Shown piece by piece: positions 29,925-36,990 of a DNA stretch of 64,000 bases. The position numbers and the translations under genes were made by a program. The stretch covers positions 7,483 through 71,482 of the forward strand of contig JBOGOC010000107.1 of assembly GCA_050747525.1 (NCBI GenBank), given 5' to 3'. Under the pieces are notes generated by a model, which was not told where the DNA came from, did not search any database, and saw only the letters and a program-made list of their open reading frames with translations. This DNA is from JBOGOC01 sp050747525 (GTDB lineage: Bacteria > Acidobacteriota > Polarisedimenticolia > JACPZX01 > DASXTC01). Each line of letters begins with the position of its first letter. The stretch's first letter is position 1.

Positions 29925-30412
29925 TCGCGATCGACACGAACATCCTGGTGTATGCGCGAAGGGGCGAATCGATCCATCATCAGAAGGCCTCCGATCTCGT
30001 GACACGGCTGTCAGAGGGGAGCGCCGCCTGGGCCATTCCGTGGCCGTGCATCTATGAATACCTGAGGGTGGTGACTCATCCACGAGTCTTCACCCCGCCC
30101 ACGGCCGTGGAGTGGGCTCTGGAGGATCTGGCGGCGCTTTTCGAGTCTCCTTCGCTAGGTCTGCTCGGAGAGGGTCCCGCTCATGCGCAGCACCTTGCGC
30201 GGATGATTTCCGAGGGCCATGCCGTCGGGAACCTCGCTCACGATGCGCACATCGCGGCGCTTCTGATCGAGCACGGGGTGAAGGAGTTCTACTCGACGGA
30301 TCGGGACTTCCGCCGGTTCCCCGGCCTGCGGGTCATCCATCCGTTCGAAGCCCACCTGCGGGAGCCGGCCGCCCGGCGCTACCGCGCGCGGCGTCCTGCA
30401 GGAATCCGCTAG
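29921..30412 (+). CDS. vapC: VapC-type PIN-domain toxin
   Basis: 163 aa, PIN-domain ribonuclease. TTG start at 29921 overlaps the vapB stop; any longer frame would run back through vapB. Metal-binding acidic residues are in place: D5 ('IAIDTNILVYA'), E46 ('CIYEYLRV'), D108 ('NLAHDAHIAALL') and D127/D129 ('STDRDF'). The set is complete, so the toxin should be active, probably on tRNA or rRNA. Its stop abuts the vestigial 3' end of the RHS locus on the opposite strand. Confidence 0.87.
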   Translation: MIAIDTNILVYARRGESIHHQKASDLVTRLSEGSAAWAIPWPCIYEYLRVVTHPRVFTPPTAVEWALEDLAALFESPSLGLLGEGPAHAQHLARMISEGHAVGNLAHDAHIAALLIEHGVKEFYSTDRDFRRFPGLRVIHPFEAHLREPAARRYRARRPAGIR

Positions 30413-30450
30413 CTAGTTCTTCGTGAACGGGAAGCGGTTGCTCTGCTCCC
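30413..30450 (-). pseudogene. Vestigial 3' end of an RHS tip
   Basis: Downstream of the first RHS stop, in another frame, the minus strand still encodes 'SNRFPFTKN' plus a stop. This matches the 'SNPFPFTKN' end of the second RHS gene, at the DNA level as well (TTCTTCGTGAACGGGAA shared). The current RHS stop at 30474 therefore appears to cut off an older C terminus. Confidence 0.6.
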
Positions 30451-30473
30451 GTTGTCCGCTCGTACCGCGCGAA

Positions 30474-33400
30474 TCATTTGGATCCGCAATACGCGGCCCG
30501 CTTCATCTGAATCGCGGCCGTGGCGTGGGCCCCGAGAAAGTCCAGGTCGGTCTGGTTGTGCTGGTAGAACTCCAGAGTGGGCGCGTCGAGCCCCTGGATG
30601 TCGTGGTGCTTCCACGGAGTCGCCTTGGTGACGGTGTACTCCTTGGGATTGAAGAGGAGCCTCTGCCAGGGGACCGATTTGTCGAGGCCGACTTCCTTCG
30701 GGTTGTACTGGACCTTCTGCCACGGGACCGACTTGTCCAGCCCGACCTCCTTGGGGTTGTACTGGACCTTCTGCCAGGGGACCGACTTGTCGAGGCCGAC
30801 CTCCTTGGGGTTGAAGTAGGCCAGCCCCGTCGGATCGGTCGCGTTGATCGGGTTCCCGCCGGCATAGACGTAGGCGTTGCCTCCCGCCGTGGGATCGCCC
30901 CATGCGCCGAGAGGATCGCGCGTGAGGAAGCGCCCCTCGTTCGGGCTGTAGCTGCGGTGCCACGTCCGGTAGAGTCCGCCGCGGTCGGCCGCGGGGATGG
31001 ATGACCGGCTCCCCGTCTCCTGGTCGTACCGCATCCCGCCGAACAGCCACGGAATCCCGTGGGCGCTCTCGGCCAGCGGGTTCCCCGCCGCATCGGTGAG
31101 CGGGGCGTTGGCCGGGCTCTCGAAGGTCGGCTTGCCGTAGGGGTCGTAGGTCACCCGCTCCAGCAGGGCAGGAGCGGCCCCGTCCAGGAGTCCCACGGTG
31201 CTTCCCAGGGCATCCCCGATCAGGTAGACGAAGCCGCCGCCGCTGCTCGTCTTCCAGATGCCGCCGTTCGCCGACCCGACGTAGTAGGTGTGGGCGTGCA
31301 CGACTTCGTGCGCGATGAGCCCCGAACTCTCCATCTCGGCGACCTCGGTCCCTCCCCAGTAGCGCGTGAACCGGACGGGGACGCCGGCGCTCAGCACGTA
31401 CCGTCCATCGCGCCGCCCGAGGGCGTCGTAGGAGTAGGTCGCCAGCGGCACGCCGGCCATCGTCTCGGTCCGGATGAGCCGGTCCAGCCCGTCGTACACG
31501 TAGCGCACGCCGTCCTCGGTGCGGTTCCCCTCGATGTCGTGCGCCATGTTCACGCCGTCGGGGAGCGAGGTGGAGGCCAGGTCGCCGAAGTCGTCGGGGA
31601 CGCCGTCGTCCACGCGCGTGCCGCCGCTCTGCGGGTCGTCGTACTCGTTGTTGTTGTTCGGCGTGTTGAGGTAGCCGACGCCGCGCCGCGTGAACGACGC
31701 CCAGTTTCCGGACCCGTCGAGGCTCCAGGTCTGACTGTCCACGGCGGGTGCCGAGGGAGCATGGTCGATGCCCAGGAATCTCTCCTGGAACCCGACCAGC
31801 CGTTCGGCGGAGTCGTACTGGTACAGCTCGCCCATCGCCCCCGGGGGGCCGCCCACGGGCGCCGGATGATGCGGCCGGCGCTGCGAGGTGCGGTTGCTGC
31901 CGCGGTCGTAGCGGTACTCGTAGGCGGCCAGCACGGCGTTGGCGGGGTTGAGAAGGCGAAGCTGCGTCAGGCGGCGTGCGCCGTCGAACCCGATGTCGGC
32001 GGTCCCGGCGTCGTTCAGAGCGGTCGTGCGGGCGCCGTTTCGGAGCGACCGCGTGTGCACCCGGGTCATGCCGAAGTACTCGAAGAAGGCCGAGGCGCCT
32101 CCGGCTGTGGGATCCTCGACGAAGGTGAGACGTCCCGCCGCGTCGTAGGAATACTCGACGACGCGTCCCGACGGATGGACGAGCCCCACCGGGCGATCCT
32201 CTCCCAGCCACTGCATGCTGGATGTCGCGGGCGGAGGGCCGGTGACCGAGCCCGAGCCGCCCGTCTCTTCCAGCCGCCTTCCGAGCGAGTCGTACAGGAA
32301 GGTGACCCACGCTTCGTCGTCGGGGTCGAGGGGCTGGTTGTCGTCCGTGGCCTTCGTGAGGCGCCCCAGGCCGTCGTACTCGTAGGTCTGCTGCGTGGTC
32401 CCTTCGCCCGAGGGATTGGACACCGACACCCCCACGCGCCGCTGGGCCGCGTCGTGCTGGTGAAGCAGCACGACCCCATCGGCGCCGATGGTGTGCTGCA
32501 GGTTCCCCTCGCCGTCATAGGAATAGACGGTCATGGTGCCGTCGTCCGCCGTCCGCTGGACGAGACGCTCGAGGTTGTCGTAGCTGTAGACGGTGAGGTG
32601 GTCGGTGCCGTCCACGGCGACGGTGGGAAGCGAGTCGTCGCTCCAGTTGAACGTGCTCATCAGCGTCCCCGTGGGATTGGCCGGCGTGGGGACGGGGGGC
32701 GGGCTCAGGCTTCCATCGCCTTGGCCATTGGCCGACAGGATCCGCTCGCGGTGGATCATGCGGCCGAGGCCGTCGTACTGGTAGGTCGTGACGTTGCCGT
32801 GGCCGTTCACGGTCACGAAGAGCCCCGACCCCAGAGCCGAGCGGCGCGGCAGCGTCACCATGAGGGGCCCCTTGGGGTCGGACGTGGCCACGACGGCGCC
32901 GAGGCCGTCGTACACACGCCGTTCGGCATGGCCGACGTTGTCGAAGCCGATCGTGAGCCGTCCGAGCGCGTCGTACATGTAGGTGGTGAAGAACCTCTCG
33001 AACGGCGGGCCGGGAAGGGACGGCAGCTCCGTCTCCACCTCCTCGATCAGGTTCCCCGCCGGATCCCAGGCGGCGTCGAATGTGCTGCCGTCGGGCTGCG
33101 TCGTCTTCACCCGATGTCCCAGGCCGTCGTAGTCGTAGCGGGTGGTGGCCCCCGCGTCGGCGTGATCGAAAGTGAGGCGCGAGAGCTTGTCGTACTCGAT
33201 CACACGGTTGACCGACCCGTCTCCGGGGTCGAGCGGCCCCTCCAGGATGACCGGCGGCCTCACCGGCAGCGAGCCGGCCGGCACGAAGAGATGGCGATCC
33301 AGACGTATGAGGCGATCCCTCTCGTCATAGAAATAGAGCGCGTCCTGCAGGTCCACGTTGGTGGCCCCCGACCGGTCGAGAGGCGTGGGCCCGCCCACGG

Positions 33401-36400
33401 GGCCGCGCTCCAGCAGCCTCACCACGTTGCCGGCCGGATCGTGGAACAGCTCGGACGTGCTCCCGACCTGATCGACCGAGCGCACCAGACGGTCGAACCC
33501 GTCGTAGAAGCCGTCGATCAGGCCCCCCCGCCCGTCGATGAAGCCGACCGGATTGGCGTTGCCGTCGTACCGGTAGTGCCGGACCACGGGAAGGCCGCCG
33601 CGCGGCCCAAGCGAGCCGATCATGCTGATCAGAGGCAGGTCGCGCTCGTCCCAGAGCATCTCGTTCACCACTCCCTCGGGCGTGACCTCGGAGACGGGGT
33701 TCTCGTTGGCGTCGTAGGCGTAGTGGTACTCGACCTCCAGTCCCGTGGCTATCTCGCGGATGTCGGCCGTCCGGTTGTCCAGCAGGTCGTACTCGAATCT
33801 GCGGTCCACCCAGGGCCCGGCGCCGCGCGTCGCTCCGACGTCCTCGCGCTCGACGTGCACGAGGTTGTCGTTCGCGTCGTACGCGTAGCGCGTGCGGAAC
33901 ATGAGGGGTGTCAGCCCGGGCTCGCCATACAGGGTGTCCGGGAAAGTGGCCCATCCCAGGCGCGTCTCCACCACCTGATCGAGCTGGTTCCAGATCCATT
34001 CGGTGGCCACGCCCCGCGGGTCGATCCTCCGCTTGATGTTGCCGCGCGAGTCGTACGTCAGGGTCACCCTCGCGACAACGGGGGGCGGGTTGGTGCCGTT
34101 GTTGCGGCCCGGGTCCGCAAACGAATCCCAGAGGAAGACGTGCGGGTACCCGCCCTCCGACGACGAGAGGGTGCGTCCGTCGGCCGGCGGCGGCGTGAGG
34201 ATGCCGTCGCCGTCGGGGTCGGTCTCCGGGTGGTAGGTGACGGTGTGGCGGTTCTTCTCGGGATCGACGGTCGCGATGAGCTGGCCGTGGTCGTTGTGCT
34301 GGTAGAGGGTCTGGCTCTCCTGGATCGTGTCCCCCTCGATGAGGGCCTGCCTGGACGATGGATCCAGGGCCACGGACGGGTGATCGACACGGACGCACTT
34401 GCCGCGGATCTGATCCGTCCGTCCGTCACCGTTGAGATCCCCCACGGCGAGCGGGACGCCGGTCAGGTTGATGCGGTAGCGCGCCGCCAGCGCGAAAAGC
34501 CCGGTGGCGGACGGATCGCCCTCCTGGTAGTCGTGGCCGAGCAGGACGAGGTGCCCCCGGGGAGTCAGCAGGCTCCGGATCTGGTTGCGCAGCGGCTCGT
34601 AGCCGAGCTCCCAGACGATGTCGGGCGCGGCGCCTCCGTGGCCGTTGCCGCGGGCGGCGTCGGCGACCAGGCGCACCTGCACCATGTTGCCGCGCTGGTA
34701 GAGGTCGGCCGCCGAGTCCCAGAGAAACACGTGGCGGTTTCCTTCCGGAAGGGTTGTCTCCAGGATCTCCCCCGCCGCGTTATACACATGGCGTGTCACG
34801 TAGTCGGGCTCGCCCGGCCGCAGCTCGCGATTGGTCATCTCGGTGATGGAGAGAGGATGGCCGTCCGCGTTGTGAACCCACTGCTCGATGTTGTTGTTGC
34901 CGTCGATGATGGTCGTCCGGCGCCGCTCGATATCCGGGTCGCCGGGGTCGGCGCCCGGGTTGAGGTCCTCGTAGACGTAGGTGATCGTGCCGCCCACCGG
35001 CGGCCTCGCGGCCGGGTTCCCCACGACCTGCGTCACCACGCGGTCGAAATCCGGCAGCGCCGGGTTGGTGCCGTAGTCGAACTGCACGGCGGGGACGCCG
35101 GACGCGCCCTCCTCCGGGGTCCTGATGGAGATCAGGTTGTGATTCAGCCTCGGGCTGGAGAACCCGCTGGAGTAGGCGTAGTGAGTGGTCTTGCCCGCCG
35201 TGAAGTCGTTGCCGTTCGGCGTCCCCGTGACCAGCGGGGACCTCACGGCCACCCGGTTCCCCGCGGCATCGTACGTGGTGATGGTCTCGCGCCCGTCGAA
35301 GTCCACTTCGCGGACGATGCGCCCGTTGCCGTCGTATTCCAGCGTGCTCGACCGGCCGAGCTGGTCCACGATGGTGGCGAGCAGCCCCTGGTGATCGTAG
35401 AGAAACGACATCCTCCTGCCGTCGGGACTCTCGGCGGCGGTCACGGAACCCTCGCGGTTGCTGCCGTCGAAGCCGTGATAGCGGCGCAGGTAGCCGTCCG
35501 GGAACCGCAGCACGAACGAGCCGTCGGGCTCCTGGAAGAGCCGCGCGTGCAGCTCGGCGCTCTCCCACTGGCCGGGAAGGACAGCCGGATCGAAGAGGGA
35601 CGCGCCACCCTGGCCATTGAACCAGCCCACCTTGGGCCCCGCGTTCCTGAGCCGGTCGTTGGCCCTGTGCTCCCATCCCTGGCCCGACGGTCCGTCGTAG
35701 CCGAGCCCGCTGCTGTAGTACTTGTGCCGGACTCCCACGACGTAGTACTTGCCGGCGAAGCGATCATCCGTGCCATGAAGGCCGGCCGTCTTCTTGGGAG
35801 AAGCAGTCGTCGCGCCGATGGAGGGCTTCCTGATGGGAAATCCGAGCTCCCCCATGGTCCCGCCAGCCATGGCGGGCGGCGGCAGCTCCCCGAGGCCGAT
35901 GTTGATGTCTTCGGTCCCGCCCTTTTCGCCGGACCGCATCTCCCCGATGCCGATGTTGATGTCTATGGTCCCGCCGGCCGATTCCTGCAGCTCCCCGAGG
36001 CCGATCGTCAGGTCTTCCGTCCCGCCAGCCGATTCCTGCAGCTCCCCGACGCCGATGTTGATGTCTTCGGTCCCGCCCTTTTCGCCGGACCGCATCTCCC
36101 CGATGCCGATGTTGATGTCTTGGGTCCCGCCGGCGGATTCCTGCAGCTCGCCGATGCCGATGTTCATGTCTTCGGTCCCGCCCGCGCCGGGCAACGACTT
36201 GGGAGAGATGGTCATCCGGCCAATGGATGGCTTGCGGGGCGCTTCCTGCGGCCCGGTCTCCTCGACCCTCACGTCGCCGCTGTGCAGAAGGACGTGCGTC
36301 AAGCCGTGCGGACCGCCCCAGGTGAGCCGGGCGGCGTTGCGCGCCGGCTCGGCGTTGCCCAGCCCGTCGACGGAGGGGTCGATGACGAAGGCGAAGTTGC

Positions 36401-36767
36401 GCCGGTTCGGCTTGCAGGGGACATTGGGGAACGACTCGACTCCAGAGCTGGAGAAGCCGACGGGCCCCGGTCCCGACTCGTCGAACGCCCCTACCAGGAA
36501 GAAGTACCCCTGACCCACCGGCGGATTGGCCGGCACGCCGGCGTCCGTCCCCACGACCGATCCGAGCAGGCACGCACCGTGGTTGCCGATCCCCAGCAAC
36601 GAGAGATCTCCCCTGTAGACGTGGTACCCCGCGGCCCCCGCCACGCCGGTCCAGGTGAGCTGGCCCGCGGCCGGAAGGTTCAGGCTCGGGACTTCGGGTG
36701 GGGCGGCGAAAACGGCGAGCGGGACCAGGCTGAGCAGCAACGCCAGACGCGTCGTTCGGATGAGCAT
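30474..36767 (-). CDS. Giant RHS-repeat protein, copy 1
   Basis: 2097 aa. Signal peptide (MLIRTTRLALLLSLVPLAVFA), a fibronectin-like N-terminal part, six short 'GGTxDINIGIGE' repeats (about 197-300), then some 1500 residues of RHS/YD repeats ('YDGLGR', 'YDAAGR' type). The RHS core reads 'SPNEGRFLTRDPLGAWGDP' and 'GGNPINATDPTGLA'. The variable tip after the core is only about 114 aa and mostly tandem 'NPKEVGLDKSVPWQ' repeats. A HExxH motif (H1820-EVV-H1824) lies shortly before the core. GGAG-rich sequence precedes the ATG. RHS proteins form a shell around a C-terminal effector; no known toxin or immunity gene is evident. It is the tandem paralogue of the gene at 36991-43326. Confidence 0.92.
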   Translation of the reverse strand: MLIRTTRLALLLSLVPLAVFAAPPEVPSLNLPAAGQLTWTGVAGAAGYHVYRGDLSLLGIGNHGACLLGSVVGTDAGVPANPPVGQGYFFLVGAFDESGPGPVGFSSSGVESFPNVPCKPNRRNFAFVIDPSVDGLGNAEPARNAARLTWGGPHGLTHVLLHSGDVRVEETGPQEAPRKPSIGRMTISPKSLPGAGGTEDMNIGIGELQESAGGTQDINIGIGEMRSGEKGGTEDINIGVGELQESAGGTEDLTIGLGELQESAGGTIDINIGIGEMRSGEKGGTEDINIGLGELPPPAMAGGTMGELGFPIRKPSIGATTASPKKTAGLHGTDDRFAGKYYVVGVRHKYYSSGLGYDGPSGQGWEHRANDRLRNAGPKVGWFNGQGGASLFDPAVLPGQWESAELHARLFQEPDGSFVLRFPDGYLRRYHGFDGSNREGSVTAAESPDGRRMSFLYDHQGLLATIVDQLGRSSTLEYDGNGRIVREVDFDGRETITTYDAAGNRVAVRSPLVTGTPNGNDFTAGKTTHYAYSSGFSSPRLNHNLISIRTPEEGASGVPAVQFDYGTNPALPDFDRVVTQVVGNPAARPPVGGTITYVYEDLNPGADPGDPDIERRRTTIIDGNNNIEQWVHNADGHPLSITEMTNRELRPGEPDYVTRHVYNAAGEILETTLPEGNRHVFLWDSAADLYQRGNMVQVRLVADAARGNGHGGAAPDIVWELGYEPLRNQIRSLLTPRGHLVLLGHDYQEGDPSATGLFALAARYRINLTGVPLAVGDLNGDGRTDQIRGKCVRVDHPSVALDPSSRQALIEGDTIQESQTLYQHNDHGQLIATVDPEKNRHTVTYHPETDPDGDGILTPPPADGRTLSSSEGGYPHVFLWDSFADPGRNNGTNPPPVVARVTLTYDSRGNIKRRIDPRGVATEWIWNQLDQVVETRLGWATFPDTLYGEPGLTPLMFRTRYAYDANDNLVHVEREDVGATRGAGPWVDRRFEYDLLDNRTADIREIATGLEVEYHYAYDANENPVSEVTPEGVVNEMLWDERDLPLISMIGSLGPRGGLPVVRHYRYDGNANPVGFIDGRGGLIDGFYDGFDRLVRSVDQVGSTSELFHDPAGNVVRLLERGPVGGPTPLDRSGATNVDLQDALYFYDERDRLIRLDRHLFVPAGSLPVRPPVILEGPLDPGDGSVNRVIEYDKLSRLTFDHADAGATTRYDYDGLGHRVKTTQPDGSTFDAAWDPAGNLIEEVETELPSLPGPPFERFFTTYMYDALGRLTIGFDNVGHAERRVYDGLGAVVATSDPKGPLMVTLPRRSALGSGLFVTVNGHGNVTTYQYDGLGRMIHRERILSANGQGDGSLSPPPVPTPANPTGTLMSTFNWSDDSLPTVAVDGTDHLTVYSYDNLERLVQRTADDGTMTVYSYDGEGNLQHTIGADGVVLLHQHDAAQRRVGVSVSNPSGEGTTQQTYEYDGLGRLTKATDDNQPLDPDDEAWVTFLYDSLGRRLEETGGSGSVTGPPPATSSMQWLGEDRPVGLVHPSGRVVEYSYDAAGRLTFVEDPTAGGASAFFEYFGMTRVHTRSLRNGARTTALNDAGTADIGFDGARRLTQLRLLNPANAVLAAYEYRYDRGSNRTSQRRPHHPAPVGGPPGAMGELYQYDSAERLVGFQERFLGIDHAPSAPAVDSQTWSLDGSGNWASFTRRGVGYLNTPNNNNEYDDPQSGGTRVDDGVPDDFGDLASTSLPDGVNMAHDIEGNRTEDGVRYVYDGLDRLIRTETMAGVPLATYSYDALGRRDGRYVLSAGVPVRFTRYWGGTEVAEMESSGLIAHEVVHAHTYYVGSANGGIWKTSSGGGFVYLIGDALGSTVGLLDGAAPALLERVTYDPYGKPTFESPANAPLTDAAGNPLAESAHGIPWLFGGMRYDQETGSRSSIPAADRGGLYRTWHRSYSPNEGRFLTRDPLGAWGDPTAGGNAYVYAGGNPINATDPTGLAYFNPKEVGLDKSVPWQKVQYNPKEVGLDKSVPWQKVQYNPKEVGLDKSVPWQRLLFNPKEYTVTKATPWKHHDIQGLDAPTLEFYQHNQTDLDFLGAHATAAIQMKRAAYCGSK
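30594..30818 (-). repeat. 54-bp tandem repeats in the RHS copy 1 tip
   Basis: Three near-identical 18-residue units (YNPKEVGLDKSVPWQKVQ) followed by a diverged fourth (FNPKEYTVTKATPWKHHDIQ), immediately after the RHS core. RHS copy 2 carries only one conserved and one diverged unit at the same place, so the array has expanded or contracted. Units are multiples of three and keep the frame. Confidence 0.85.
35865..36179 (-). repeat. Six 17-19-residue repeats in the RHS copy 1 N-terminal region
   Basis: Each unit has the form GGT-x-D-[ILM]-x-IG-[IVL]-GE, followed by LQESA or MRSGEK. The two spacers recur in the order A-B-A-A-B, which suggests block duplication. The region is absent from RHS copy 2. 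The periodic Gly/Asp/Ile pattern would suit a short beta-solenoid. Confidence 0.85.
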
Positions 36768-36841
36768 GACGGCCTCTCTCCTCCCACGGACAGGGGTCGA
36801 CTCGGGAACATGCAGGGGGTTAATGGACCGGTGGCCCGCCT

Positions 36842-36870
36842 TTCATACCGGGATCGTCCGCATTTATCAA
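36842..36870 (-). promoter_or_regulatory. Promoter of RHS copy 1
   Basis: On the minus strand TTGATA (36865-36870), 17-bp spacer, TATGAA (36842-36847), 75 bp before the ATG. The same arrangement, with the same sequence around the -10, precedes RHS copy 2. The rest of the 223-bp gap (36768-36990) holds no other feature I can see. Confidence 0.55.
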
Positions 36871-36990
36871 GAGATTTCGCGCTATGACGGCGCTTCCATG
36901 CCGCCACCATGCCTGGAGAGGCGAGAAGATGACGAGACGTCCGGGGATCGTGCTCCGCTGCCATCGCGCGGGCAGGCCGCTCGGAGCCCG

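Noticed and set aside
30594..30818. Regular 54-bp repeats suggestive of a CRISPR array
   Set aside because: Units are contiguous with no unique spacers, keep the RHS reading frame and encode one peptide; they are protein repeats. No cas genes are present, and I saw no CRISPR array elsewhere.
31059..36887. A 1942-codon open frame on the plus strand antisense to RHS copy 1
   Set aside because: The Arg/Val/His-rich product lacks domain features and mirrors the codon bias of the real RHS gene on the other strand, which has a signal peptide, YD repeats and core. Similar shadows run antisense to RHS copy 2, the HNH gene, the S8 protease and the formate dehydrogenase operon.
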